64,000 bases of DNA. It comes from Pseudomonadota bacterium. GTDB taxonomy: Bacteria; Pseudomonadota; Alphaproteobacteria; Rhizobiales; Tepidamorphaceae. The stretch covers positions 1 to 64,000 of the forward strand of contig JAEWYT010000078.1 in the NCBI GenBank assembly GCA_023458595.1, written 5' to 3'. Under the pieces are notes generated by a model. That model was not told the origin of the DNA. It saw only the letters and a program-made list of their open reading frames with translations, and did not search any database. Position 1 is the first letter of the stretch. Every line of letters starts with the position of its first letter. A program made the translations under genes and the position numbers. Of the stretch, positions 8,450 to 17,044 are shown piece after piece.

Positions 8450-9247
8450 ATGACCGCCACGCGCCGCTGGCAAGACCTGACGACCGTCGATTTCGAGTCC
8501 CTCGATCCTGACCGGACCGTCGCGGTGCTTCCCGTGGGCGCCGTCGAGCAGCACGGTCCGCACCTTCCCGTCGCGACCGACGCCCTCGTGGCGGCCGCCG
8601 TCGCCGAGGCCGCCGTGAACGCCGCCGCGCCCGACGTGCCGGTGCTGCTGCTGCCGCTCATGCCGGTCGGCAAGTCCAACGAACATATCGATTTTCCGGG
8701 AACCCTGACCTTTCCCGCCGAGACCCTCATCGCGCTGTGGCGCGAGATCGGCGAGAGCGTCGCCCGTTCCGGCGTGCGCAAGATGCTGTTCGTCAACGCC
8801 CACGGCGGCCAGCCGCAGGTGATGGAGATCGTCGCGCGCGAGCTGAGGGTCCGTCACGAGATGCTCTGCGTCACCTCGAGCTGGTGGCACATGGGAACGC
8901 CGGAGGGCCTCGTGCCGCCCGAGGAGGCCCGCCACGGCATCCACGGCGGCATGGTCGAGACCTCGCTGATCCTGCATCTCGCTCCGCATCTCGTGCACAT
9001 GGACAAGGCGGAGAACTTCAGGCCGGTGATGGCCGAGATCGCCGCGGAGAACGAGAAGCTCACCTATGTCGGCGGCGTCGGCATCGGCTGGCAGGCGCAG
9101 GACATCCATCCCGCCGGCGTCGCCGGAGACGCGACGAAGGCGACGGCCGAGACCGGCAAGGCGATCTTCGACCATGTCGTCGCGGGCTACGCGACACTTC
9201 TCGCCGAGATTTCCGCCTATCCCCTGTCGCGTATCAGGAAGCGCTAG
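8450..9247 (+). CDS. Creatininase-family hydrolase (copy 2)
   Basis: This 265-residue paralogue of the hydrolase at 5869-6669 has the same metal-ligand set: VEQHGPHLP, ATDAL, NAHGGQ and HGGMVETS. The start at 8450 (MTATRRWQDLTT) is chosen because GGAG lies 7 nt upstream and the family N-terminus aligns there; longer in-frame starts would run back into ridA. It is transcribed away from the ridA operon. The HGGQ loop differs from HGGN in copy 1, which suggests different substrates. The exact reaction is unknown. Confidence 0.88.
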   Translation: MTATRRWQDLTTVDFESLDPDRTVAVLPVGAVEQHGPHLPVATDALVAAAVAEAAVNAAAPDVPVLLLPLMPVGKSNEHIDFPGTLTFPAETLIALWREIGESVARSGVRKMLFVNAHGGQPQVMEIVARELRVRHEMLCVTSSWWHMGTPEGLVPPEEARHGIHGGMVETSLILHLAPHLVHMDKAENFRPVMAEIAAENEKLTYVGGVGIGWQAQDIHPAGVAGDATKATAETGKAIFDHVVAGYATLLAEISAYPLSRIRKR

Positions 9248-9576
9248 CGATCCCGGCCGAGCGGGACACCGGGGCCGAAGTCGCCGGCGTGTCTGTCCGC
9301 CATGCCGAGCGTCGCGCGGACGAGCCTGTTCCCTCCCCGGGGCCTGATGATAGGGTGGGCATCCGCCGGACGATTGCCTCTTTATTGGGCGGCAGAGTAT
9401 CCGGAGATCCAAGGTGCGCGCGGCGATGTCCCGCGAAAGGTCTGCGATCCATGCGGTGGGGGTGGCACAGGGCTTGCTCGGATGACCCGGTTCACGGTTT
9501 GGCTCGACTGGGAGTCCGCTTTCTTTCCGCGACGCCTGCCAGGCGTCCGGGACTTCACCAAGGGAGGTGTTTCACG
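9248..9576 (+). promoter_or_regulatory. 329-bp intergenic region upstream of the NMT1-like ABC operon
   Basis: I see no convincing gene here. A hairpin at 9265-9293 (GACACCGG pairing with CCGGCGTGTC, one bulged base) lies just after the creatininase stop and could end that transcript, though no U-run follows. A second hairpin at 9531-9547 (7-bp arms GACGCCT/AGGCGTC, 3-nt loop) ends about 14 nt before the ribosome-binding site AGGGAGGTG of the binding-protein gene, where it could influence translation. I recognise no conserved purine, guanidine or TPP aptamer core, but I cannot fold the region computationally. Confidence 0.5.
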
Positions 9577-10590
9577 ATGTCTGTGTTGAAGCTTGCGACC
9601 GCCGCGCTCGGCGCCGCTGTCGCCGCCGTCGGTCTGGCCGGCCCCGCCGCGGCGCTCGACGAAATCTCGTTCGGGACGAACTGGCTGGCCGAGCCCGAGC
9701 ATGGCGGCTTCTACCAGGCCGTCGCCGACGGCACGTACGAGAAGTACGGCCTCAAGGTGACCATCGTCCAGGGCGGCCCGCAGGCGGCGAACCAGGCCCT
9801 GCTGATCGCCGGCAAGATACAGTTCTACATGCAGGGCAACATGCTCTCGCCCTTCGACGCCGCCGACCAGGGAATCCCGCTGATCGAGGTCGCCGCCGTC
9901 TTCCAGAAGGAGCCGCAGGTGATCCTCGCCCATCCGGACGTCGGCATCGACACGTTCGAGGATCTCGCCAAGCTGAAGACGCTGTTCCTGTCCAAGGACG
10001 GCTATTCGTCCTATTTCCTGTGGATGAAGTCGGCCTTTGCGGGCTTCAGCGACGAGCAGTACAAGCCCTATACGTTCAATCCGGCGCCCTTCATCGCCGA
10101 CAAGGAGTCCGGCCAGCAGGGCTACGTGACGTCCGAGCCCTTCGCGATCGAGAAGGAGGCCGGCTGGAAGCCGAAGGTGTTCCTGCTCGCCGACGCGGGC
10201 TTCAACACCTACTCCACCCTGATCGAGGGCATGAAGGACTACGTCGAGAAGAACCCCGACATCACCAGGCGTTTCGTCGAGGCCTCGATCATCGGCTGGT
10301 ACAACTACCTCTACGGTGACAACAAGGCGGCCAACGAGCTCATCAAGAAGGACAACCCGGAGATGACCGACGAGCAGATCGCCTTCTCGATCGCGGCTCT
10401 GAAGGACAACGGCATCGTCGATTCCGGCGACACGCTGAAGATGGGCATCGGCTGCATGACCGACGAGCGCCAGAAGGACTTCTACGACAAGATGGTCAAG
10501 GCGGGCGTCGTCAAGGCCGGCATCGACTACAAGACGACCTATACGACCGAATACGTCTGCAAGGGCGTCGGTCTGGACCTGAAGAAGTAG
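9577..10590 (+). CDS. ABC transporter substrate-binding protein, NMT1/THI5-like
   Basis: This 337-residue periplasmic protein has a signal peptide (MSVLKLATAALG, cleavage after AAA). The mature start DEISFGTNWLAEPEHGGFYQA is typical of NMT1/THI5-like proteins, which bind pyrimidines, thiamine precursors or riboflavin. The ATG at 9577 has a strong AGGGAGGTG site. It is followed by its ATPase and permease, then by a cytosine-deaminase-like enzyme, so a pyrimidine-like ligand is a reasonable guess. A strong hairpin follows the stop codon, as is common for abundantly made binding proteins. Confidence 0.92.
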   Translation: MSVLKLATAALGAAVAAVGLAGPAAALDEISFGTNWLAEPEHGGFYQAVADGTYEKYGLKVTIVQGGPQAANQALLIAGKIQFYMQGNMLSPFDAADQGIPLIEVAAVFQKEPQVILAHPDVGIDTFEDLAKLKTLFLSKDGYSSYFLWMKSAFAGFSDEQYKPYTFNPAPFIADKESGQQGYVTSEPFAIEKEAGWKPKVFLLADAGFNTYSTLIEGMKDYVEKNPDITRRFVEASIIGWYNYLYGDNKAANELIKKDNPEMTDEQIAFSIAALKDNGIVDSGDTLKMGIGCMTDERQKDFYDKMVKAGVVKAGIDYKTTYTTEYVCKGVGLDLKK

Positions 10591-10620
10591 GCCGGGCCGC
10601 GGCACGGCGTGCATGCAACT

Positions 10621-10650
10621 GCCGATGGCGGGGCCCGTCCCGCCGTCGGC
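10621..10650 (+). other. Intercistronic hairpin after the binding-protein gene
   Basis: Twelve-base arms (GCCGATGGCGGG and CCCGCCGTCGGC) pair with a single T-G wobble around a 6-nt loop. There is no U-tract. It probably protects the binding-protein mRNA and lowers read-through into the ATPase gene. Confidence 0.55.
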
Positions 10651-10715
10651 GATCGGACGAAATGGCGAACGCGAGCGCCGACGCCGGCTTCCTGGCGTAA
10701 AACGGAGGCGGACCC

Positions 10716-11561
10716 TTGAATATCGCGACAGACGCAGACATCCCGGTGCGTGATCCGGCGTCCGGACCGGGCAGCGGCGCCGCCCGCCCGATCGTTTCGC
10801 TGCGCGGCATCAACAAGGTGTTCTCGAGCGGCACCGTCGCGCTCAAGGACATGAACCTCGACGTTCGTCCCGGCGAGTTCATCAGCCTGCTCGGCCCGTC
10901 CGGCTGCGGCAAGTCCACGGTGCTTCGGCTGATCGCCGGCCTCGGAGAACCGACGTCAGGCCGGATCGAATGGCCGGGCGTCGCCCAGGACCGCCTCGGC
11001 CGCGTCGACCACGAGATCGGCTTCGTCTTCCAGGAACCGACGCTGATGCCCTGGGCGACGGTCTTCAACAATGTCCGGCTGCCGCTCAGGCTGAAGGGCA
11101 GGTCGAAATCGGCATCCCGCGACGAGGTCATGAACGCGCTGGAGATGGTCGGGCTCGAGGGTTTCGCCGACGCCTATCCGCGCGAACTGTCGGGCGGCAT
11201 GAAGATGCGCGTGTCGATCGCCCGCGCCCTCGTCACCCGGCCCAAGCTCCTGCTGATGGACGAGCCCTTCGCCGCACTCGACGAGATCACCCGATTCAAG
11301 CTCAACAACGACCTGCTGCACCTGTGGGAAGACTTCGGCTGGACGGTGATCTTCGTCACCCATTCGGTGTTCGAATCGGTCTACCTGTCGAACCGTATCG
11401 TCGTGATGGCCGCCCGCCCCGGGCGCGTGGTCTCGGACATGCGGATCGACGCGCCCTACCCGCGCGAGGACGAGTTCCGCACCTCGTCGGTCTACAACGA
11501 CTACTGCCGCGAGGTTTCCGCGGCGCTGCACGACGCGATGGCGCAGAAGGCCCAGGCATGA
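10716..11561 (+). CDS. ABC transporter ATP-binding protein (NitT/TauT family)
   Basis: This cytoplasmic ATPase subunit has 281 residues. It shows Walker A LLGPSGCGKST, Q-loop VFQEPTLMPW, signature LSGGMKMRVSIARAL, Walker B LLLMDEPFAALDE and the switch histidine in FVTHSVFES. The start is a TTG at 10716, preceded by GGAGG at 7-nt spacing; no better ATG exists before the conserved ISLRGI-like opening. It lies between the NMT1-like binding protein and the permease, so it energises that importer. Confidence 0.93.
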   Translation: MNIATDADIPVRDPASGPGSGAARPIVSLRGINKVFSSGTVALKDMNLDVRPGEFISLLGPSGCGKSTVLRLIAGLGEPTSGRIEWPGVAQDRLGRVDHEIGFVFQEPTLMPWATVFNNVRLPLRLKGRSKSASRDEVMNALEMVGLEGFADAYPRELSGGMKMRVSIARALVTRPKLLLMDEPFAALDEITRFKLNNDLLHLWEDFGWTVIFVTHSVFESVYLSNRIVVMAARPGRVVSDMRIDAPYPREDEFRTSSVYNDYCREVSAALHDAMAQKAQA

Positions 11562-11585
11562 CGGACGAGGCGTGACGTCCCGGAC

Positions 11586-12449
11586 ATGACGACCGTGGAA
11601 TCGACATCCAAGCCCGTACAGGCCCGCGAGGACGACGCCCCCTCTTCCGTCGATCCGAACCAGTACGGCGAGCGGCTTCTGCGCTTCGTCGTTCCCGCCG
11701 CGATGCTGGGCGGCCTGATCCTGCTCTGGGCCTGGTACGTGTCCTACTTCGACGTGCCGCACTACATCCTGCCGAGCCCGGCCCGCGTCGCCCGGGCGAT
11801 GATCGAGGACTGGGGCATCCTCGGCCCGGCGCTGCTCGTCACCCTGAAGATAACCTTCACCGCCCTGGCGCTCGCCCTGGTCGGCGGCGTGGCGCTGGCC
11901 GTGCTCCTCATCCAGTCGAAGTGGATCGAGCTCGCCCTCTACCCCTATGCGGTGATCCTGCAGGTGACGCCGATCGTCGCGATCGCGCCGCTGATCCTGA
12001 TCTACGCGCCGACCACCCAGGTCGCGCTGCTGATCTGCGCCTGGCTCGTCGCCTTCTTCCCGATCCTGTCGAACACGGCGCAGGGCCTGAAGAGCGTCGA
12101 CCACAATCTCCTGAACCTGTTCGAGCTCTACGGCGCGAGCCGCTGGCAGAGCCTCTGCCTGCTGCGCCTGCCCGCGGCCCTTCCCTATTTCCTCACCGGC
12201 CTCAGGATCGGCGGCGGGCTGGCGCTGATCGCAGCCGTCGTCGCCGAGTTCGCGGCGGGCTCCGCCGGCGCCGGCTCGGGCCTCGCCTTCCGCCTGCTCG
12301 AATCGCAGTTCCGGCTCAACATCCCGCGCCTGTTCGCGGCATTGATCCTGCTGTCGGTCACCGGCGTCCTGATCTTCTTCGCCACCAGCCTGATCTCCCA
12401 CCTGCTCCTCCACAAGTGGCACGAGAGCGCGGTCAAGCGGGAAAACTGA
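11586..12449 (+). CDS. ABC transporter permease (NitT/TauT family)
   Basis: This 287-residue inner-membrane subunit has about six hydrophobic helices. The cytoplasmic coupling loop is recognisable as ELYGASRWQSLCLLRLPAALP, the EAA-type motif that contacts the ATPase. The ribosome-binding site before the ATG is weak and the gene follows the ATPase by 24 nt, suggesting translational coupling. Together with the two preceding genes it makes a complete importer. Confidence 0.92.
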   Translation: MTTVESTSKPVQAREDDAPSSVDPNQYGERLLRFVVPAAMLGGLILLWAWYVSYFDVPHYILPSPARVARAMIEDWGILGPALLVTLKITFTALALALVGGVALAVLLIQSKWIELALYPYAVILQVTPIVAIAPLILIYAPTTQVALLICAWLVAFFPILSNTAQGLKSVDHNLLNLFELYGASRWQSLCLLRLPAALPYFLTGLRIGGGLALIAAVVAEFAAGSAGAGSGLAFRLLESQFRLNIPRLFAALILLSVTGVLIFFATSLISHLLLHKWHESAVKREN

Positions 12450-12451
12450 AA

Positions 12452-13777
12452 ATGCCCACCGGCTTTGCCCGCGTACCATCCGCCGGACGGTACCTGATCG
12501 CCAACGCGACGGTTCCCTCCGCCCTTCTCGAGGCCGATGCCGCCCTCGCTCCGGCCGGCGACGGGCTGGTGAAGGCCGAGATCGAGATCGACGGAGCGAC
12601 GATCGCCGCGATCCGCGCGCCCGGGAGCGGGCCGAGCACGGGCCTGCCCGCCCTCGACATGGACGACGGCATGGTCTGGCCGGGCTTCGTCGACATGCAC
12701 ACGCATGTCGACAAGGGCCACATCTGGCCGCGCAGGCCCAATCCCGACGGAACCTTCTTCTCCGCCCTCGAGGCGGTCCGGCAGGACCGGGAGGCGAACT
12801 GGTCGGCCCCGGACGTCGCCCGCCGCATGGATTTCGCCCTGCGCTGCGCTTACGCGCACGGCACCGTGCTGCTGCGCACCCATATCGATTCGCTGCCGCC
12901 CCAGCACACGATCTCCTGGCCGGTCTTCTCCGAGATGCGCGACCGCTGGGCCGGCCGCATCGATCTCCAGGGCGTGGCGCTGATCACCGTCGATACCGCC
13001 GAGGACCCGGCTTTCATCGAGGAGATCGCGGCGCTGGTGAAGGGCCACGGCGGCATCATGGGCTGCGTCACCTACATGGTTCCCGGCCTCGACGGCCTGC
13101 TCGACGTCGTGATCGGCGCCGCGGCGAGGCACGGTCTCGACCTCGATTTCCATACCGACGAATCGCAGGACCCCAATGAGCGCTCGCTGGCCCATGTCGC
13201 CGAAGCCGTGCTGCGCAACCGCTTCGAGGGCAGGGTCGTCTGCGGCCATTGCTGCTCGCTCGCCCGCCAGCCCGGGGACGAGGCGGCTCGCACGATCGGA
13301 CGCGTCGCCGAGGCCGGCATCGCCGTCGTCTCGCTGCCGATGTGCAACATGTACCTGCAGGACCGCCATGCGGGCCGCACGCCCCGTTCGCGCGGCGTCA
13401 CGCTCCTGCACGAGCTCAGGCAGGCCGGCGTCGAGGTCGCGGTCGCCAGCGACAACACCCGCGACCCGTTCTACGCCTACGGCGACCTCGACATGCTGGA
13501 GGTCTTCCGCGAGAGCGTGCGCACCGGCCATTTCGACCATCCCTTCGCGGACTGGCCCGCGACCGTCGGCGCGGCGGCGGGCCGCATCCTGAGGCGCCCG
13601 GATCGCGGCGTCCTGCGCGCCGGATCGCCGGCCGACGTCGTCCTGTTCAGGGCGCGCACGTGGACGGAGCTTCTGGCCCGCCCGCAGAGCGACCGCAGCG
13701 TCCTGCGCAACGGCCGGCCGATCGACAAGACGTTGCCCGACTACCGCGAGCTGGACGACCTGTTCGCGGCGAAGTGA
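12452..13777 (+). CDS. Cytosine deaminase-like amidohydrolase
   Basis: This 441-residue cytosolic amidohydrolase has CodA-type metal and active-site segments: HTH in DMHTHVDKGHIWP, DFHTDESQD, VCGHCCSLA, and VASDNTRDPFYAYGDLDML, the last being a hallmark of the cytosine deaminase branch. The predicted reaction is hydrolytic deamination of cytosine or a related aminopyrimidine or triazine. It begins 2 nt after the permease stop, so it is in the transporter operon. That arrangement suggests it acts on the imported ligand. A modified pyrimidine substrate cannot be excluded. Confidence 0.85.
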   Translation: MPTGFARVPSAGRYLIANATVPSALLEADAALAPAGDGLVKAEIEIDGATIAAIRAPGSGPSTGLPALDMDDGMVWPGFVDMHTHVDKGHIWPRRPNPDGTFFSALEAVRQDREANWSAPDVARRMDFALRCAYAHGTVLLRTHIDSLPPQHTISWPVFSEMRDRWAGRIDLQGVALITVDTAEDPAFIEEIAALVKGHGGIMGCVTYMVPGLDGLLDVVIGAAARHGLDLDFHTDESQDPNERSLAHVAEAVLRNRFEGRVVCGHCCSLARQPGDEAARTIGRVAEAGIAVVSLPMCNMYLQDRHAGRTPRSRGVTLLHELRQAGVEVAVASDNTRDPFYAYGDLDMLEVFRESVRTGHFDHPFADWPATVGAAAGRILRRPDRGVLRAGSPADVVLFRARTWTELLARPQSDRSVLRNGRPIDKTLPDYRELDDLFAAK

Positions 13778-13792
13778 CACCAGGAGGCTGCC

Positions 13793-15193
13793 ATGACCGA
13801 CGTCGCCGCGCTGAAGAAGGCGCTCGAAGGCCTGAAGATCGAGGACAATCCGGCGCTGGTGAAGCAGAAGAGCCGCGATTTCTTCTGGTACAGCCCGATC
13901 CTGAAGCGCCAGCTCGACGCGGTCACCGCCGAGATGGTGGTGACGCCGAAGAGCGAGGACGAGGTCGTCCGCGTCCTGAAGACCTGCTACGCGATGGACG
14001 TGCCGGTCACCGTGCGCGGCTGCGGCACCGGCAACTACGGCCAGGCGATGCCGCTGTCGGGCGGCGTCATCCTCAACATGGCCGAGATGAACGGAATCGT
14101 CGACATGGGGCCCGGCCGCCTCGTCTGCGAGCCCGGCGTCATCATCCACGAGCTCGACGTCGCCGCCCGCGCCCGGTCGGGCCAGGAGATGCGCATGCAT
14201 CCCTCGACCGCCAAAACTGCATCAATCGGAGGTTTCATCGGCGGCGGCTCCGGCGGCGTCGGCTCGATCCGCTGGGGTGGCCTGCGCGATCTCGGCAATG
14301 TGCTGCGCCTGCGCGTCGTCACCATGGAGGCGGAGCCGCGGGTCCTCGAGCTCAACGGCTGGGACCTGCAGAAGGTGAGCCACGCCTACGGCACCAACGG
14401 CGTCATCACCGAGATCGAGATCCCGCTGACGGCGGCCTACGACTGGGTCGACGTTGTCGTCGGCTTCGACGACTTCATGGACGCGGCCCGCTACGGCAAT
14501 TCGATCGCCATGTACGACGGCCTGCTCCTCAAGCTCGTTTCGCCGATCGCAGCCCCGATCCCGCACGACTACTTCCTGCGCCACAGGAAGTTCATCCCGC
14601 AGGGGAAAAGCGTCTGCCTCGTGATGGTCGCCCCGCACGCGGTCGAGTCGCTTGTCGCCTATACCGGGCGCACGTCCGGCGAGGTCCTGTTCCGCTCCGA
14701 TACCGCCGGCGATCTGAAAGGCCTGCCGCCGGTCTACGAGCTCTCCTGGAACCACACGACGCTGCGGGGCCTCAGGGTCGACGAGACGATCACCTATCTG
14801 CAGGTCCTCTACCCCTATCCGGACCATCTGGCGCTCGTCGAGAAGGTCCACGCCCGTTTCGGCGACGAGGTCATGGCGCATCTCGAATTCGTGCGCTTCG
14901 ACGGCAATGTCGGCTGCTTCGGCCTGCCGGTCGTGCGCTTCACCACCGAGGAGCGACTCGAGGAGATCATGCGCATCCACGAGGAAATGGGCTGCGTGAT
15001 CTTCAATGCCCACCGCTACACGCTCGAGGAAGGCGGCATGAAGCAGACCGACGAGGTGCAGCTCGCCTTCAAGCGCGAGGCCGACCCCAAGGGCCTGCTC
15101 AATCCGGGCAAGATGATCGCGTTCGAGGATCCCGACTTCGATTTCGCCGCCCGCAAGGTCTATCTCTTCCCGGGCCTGGAAAGCGCGAACTGA
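13793..15193 (+). CDS. FAD-binding oxidoreductase (GlcD/FAD-linked oxidase family)
   Basis: This 466-residue flavoprotein has an N-terminal FAD-binding PCMH domain. The FAD loop reads TVRGCGTGNYGQAMPLSGG and is followed by IGGFIGGGSGGVGS; a C-terminal FAD-linked oxidase domain ends at DPKGLLNPGKM. Family members oxidise 2-hydroxy acids and similar compounds. It lies 15 nt after the cytosine deaminase-like gene in the same operon. The substrate is not deducible; it may oxidise a downstream product of the imported heterocycle. Confidence 0.87.
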   Translation: MTDVAALKKALEGLKIEDNPALVKQKSRDFFWYSPILKRQLDAVTAEMVVTPKSEDEVVRVLKTCYAMDVPVTVRGCGTGNYGQAMPLSGGVILNMAEMNGIVDMGPGRLVCEPGVIIHELDVAARARSGQEMRMHPSTAKTASIGGFIGGGSGGVGSIRWGGLRDLGNVLRLRVVTMEAEPRVLELNGWDLQKVSHAYGTNGVITEIEIPLTAAYDWVDVVVGFDDFMDAARYGNSIAMYDGLLLKLVSPIAAPIPHDYFLRHRKFIPQGKSVCLVMVAPHAVESLVAYTGRTSGEVLFRSDTAGDLKGLPPVYELSWNHTTLRGLRVDETITYLQVLYPYPDHLALVEKVHARFGDEVMAHLEFVRFDGNVGCFGLPVVRFTTEERLEEIMRIHEEMGCVIFNAHRYTLEEGGMKQTDEVQLAFKREADPKGLLNPGKMIAFEDPDFDFAARKVYLFPGLESAN

Positions 15194-15212
15194 GCCCGGC
15201 CCGGCGCTGCCC

Positions 15213-15791
15213 ATGCGGATTCTGGTCATCTACGCGCACCCGGTCGAAACGAGCTTCTGCTCGGCCCTGCACGCCCGCGTGGTCGACACGCTCCGCGCCG
15301 GCGGCCACGAGGTCGACGATTGCGACCTCTATGCGGAAGGCTTCGACCCGCGGCTGACCCGAGAGGAACGGCTCGGCTACCACGACGTGCCGGAGAACCG
15401 GAAGCCCGTCTGCGACCACGTCGACCGGCTGATGTCGGCGGAGGCCCTGGTTTTCGTGTTCCCGGTCTGGAACTACGGCTTCCCGGCGATCCTGAAGGGC
15501 TATTTCGACCGCGTGTTCCTGCCCGGCGTGTCGTTCCGGCTGGAGGACGGCCTCGTCCGGCCGAACTTGACGCACATCAAGCAGATCACGGCGGTCACCA
15601 CATATGGTGGCACCCGATTGCGTGCCTTCGTTCTCGGCGATGCGCCGCGGCGGATCGTCAAGCGTCTCCTGCGCGCCACGTCCCCCGGCGCCCGCGTCGA
15701 ATATCGCGCGCTGTATGACATGAACAGGAACGGCCCCGAGACGCTGAGGAAATACCTCGATTCCGTCGGCCGGATGATGGAACGCTACTGA
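15213..15791 (+). CDS. NAD(P)H-dependent oxidoreductase, flavodoxin-like fold (copy 1)
   Basis: This 192-residue protein has the MdaB/NQO-type flavodoxin-like fold. Key segments are the FMN/FAD phosphate loop LVIYAHPVETSFCSAL, FVFPVWNYGFPAILKGYFDRVF, and ITAVTTYGG. Such enzymes reduce quinones or nitro and azo compounds with NAD(P)H. Its stop codon overlaps the start of the next, paralogous gene by one base (TGATG), so the pair is co-translated and may form a heterodimer. Confidence 0.88.
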   Translation: MRILVIYAHPVETSFCSALHARVVDTLRAGGHEVDDCDLYAEGFDPRLTREERLGYHDVPENRKPVCDHVDRLMSAEALVFVFPVWNYGFPAILKGYFDRVFLPGVSFRLEDGLVRPNLTHIKQITAVTTYGGTRLRAFVLGDAPRRIVKRLLRATSPGARVEYRALYDMNRNGPETLRKYLDSVGRMMERY

Positions 15792-16381
15792 TGCGGGCGC
15801 TGGTCGTCTACTGCCATCCCTGCGAGGAGAGCTTCAACCGGGCCGTACTCGACACGGCGTTGAGGGCCTTCGACGAACTGGGTCACGAGGTGAAACTGCT
15901 CGATCTCTACGCCATCGGCTTCGATCCGGCGATGAGTTCCGCGGAACGGCGCGGCTATCACACGCCGGGCGACAACGAAATGCCCGTCGCCGAGCATCTC
16001 GCGCTCCTGAAATGGGCCGAAATGCTGGTTTTCGTCTACCCCACGTGGTGGTTCGGGCTGCCGGCCATGCTGAAGGGCTGGTGCGATCGCGTCTTCGTGC
16101 CGCATGCCACCTTCGAAATGCCGAGCGAGTCGGCACCGATGGGCCCGATGTTGACCAACATCCGGAAAATCGCGGTGCTGACGACGTGTGGCGCGAGCTG
16201 GTTGATGACGAAATATGTAGGCGAACCGGGGCGCCGAACCATATTACGCGGAGTGAGATGGCTTTGCCATCCAAAGTGCAAGACTTATTACGTGGCTCAT
16301 TATAAGATGGACACGTCGACGTCGGAGAGCCGCGCGCGCCATCTTGATCGCGTATATAGGCTATGCCGACATATGACTTGA
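15791..16381 (+). CDS. NAD(P)H-dependent oxidoreductase, flavodoxin-like fold (copy 2)
   Basis: This 196-residue paralogue of the preceding gene shares the segments LVVYCHPCEESFNRAVL, FVYPTWWFGLPAMLKGWCDRVF and IAVLTTCGAS. The 3' third, from about 16200, is noticeably less GC-rich than the rest of the operon, and this continues into the start of the MarR gene. That suggests an old junction or a regulatory segment inside the coding region. Confidence 0.87.
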   Translation: MRALVVYCHPCEESFNRAVLDTALRAFDELGHEVKLLDLYAIGFDPAMSSAERRGYHTPGDNEMPVAEHLALLKWAEMLVFVYPTWWFGLPAMLKGWCDRVFVPHATFEMPSESAPMGPMLTNIRKIAVLTTCGASWLMTKYVGEPGRRTILRGVRWLCHPKCKTYYVAHYKMDTSTSESRARHLDRVYRLCRHMT

Positions 16382-16464
16382 AAACTCAACCATTGGAAGT
16401 AGGGTTCGACGTTCACTGCTGTAACGGCAATCATCCACTCTGGGAGTTGGGGGACTCTCTTGAA

Positions 16465-16959
16465 ATGAAGAAATGGTATGAAGATTCGGTCGGGCTGCAC
16501 CTCACGCGTGCGGCAAGGCTGCATCGGGCCCGTGCTCACACGATGCTCGGTGAAATCGGTATCCATCCCGGACAGGAAAACGTCCTTCAGGTTCTCCTGG
16601 AGGACGACGGGCAGCCGATGACCAAGCTCGCAGCCGAGCTCAAGGTCAAACCGCCGACCGTGACCAAGATGGTGTCGCGCATGGCCGCTCAGGGCCTGGT
16701 GCGGCGCATCGCGTCGGAAACGGACGCACGCAGTGCGCGCGTGTTCCTGACCGACGAGGGCCGGTCGCGCGGCATCGAGCTGAAAAAGCGCTGGAAGCGT
16801 CTCGAGCAGATGACGATGCGCAATGTTCCCGAAAAGGAACGCGGCAGGCTGATCAAGCTGTTGATGACCGTGGAAACCTCTCTGGGAAGCGATGCCTCCG
16901 AGGATATCCCGATCGGCGACGAAGCCGATCTGGACATCTACGACGAAACGGCTGCCTGA
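16465..16959 (+). CDS. MarR family transcriptional regulator
   Basis: This 164-residue winged-helix regulator starts MKKWYEDSVGLHLTRAARLH. The DNA-binding helices lie around MTKLAAELKVKPPTVTKMVSRM, and the wing around SETDARSARVFLTDEGR. I prefer the ATG at 16465: a GGGGGA lies upstream and the family N-terminus aligns there. A longer reading from 16363 would add 34 residues of atypical sequence and overlap the oxidoreductase gene. It probably regulates the adjoining catabolic operon or the following aminotransferase in response to a small aromatic or heterocyclic ligand. Confidence 0.82.
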   Translation: MKKWYEDSVGLHLTRAARLHRARAHTMLGEIGIHPGQENVLQVLLEDDGQPMTKLAAELKVKPPTVTKMVSRMAAQGLVRRIASETDARSARVFLTDEGRSRGIELKKRWKRLEQMTMRNVPEKERGRLIKLLMTVETSLGSDASEDIPIGDEADLDIYDETAA

Positions 16960-16980
16960 GCCGCGATACCGACCTCTGAC

Positions 16981-17025
16981 GCCGGGGTTTGCAACGCGCC
17001 TTTCATGGCGTTAGCTAGCCCCGGC
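16981..17025 (+). other. Stem-loop between the MarR and aminotransferase genes
   Basis: Seven-base outer arms (GCCGGGG and CCCCGGC) enclose an inner pairing around a TTTCAT loop. It lies in the 85-bp gap just before the ribosome-binding site of the aminotransferase gene. It may act as a terminator for the upstream operon or as a translational control element; no U-run follows it. Confidence 0.45.
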
Positions 17026-17044
17026 CAAGAGGGAGGGAGAATTC

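Noticed and set aside
9248..9576. Possible purine or guanidine riboswitch upstream of the NMT1-like operon
   Set aside because: Hairpins are present, but I could not identify a conserved aptamer core. A covariance-model scan would be decisive.
16363..16464. Longer N-terminus for the MarR protein
   Set aside because: It overlaps the upstream gene, has atypical composition and lacks a good ribosome-binding site. It cannot be excluded without start-site mapping.
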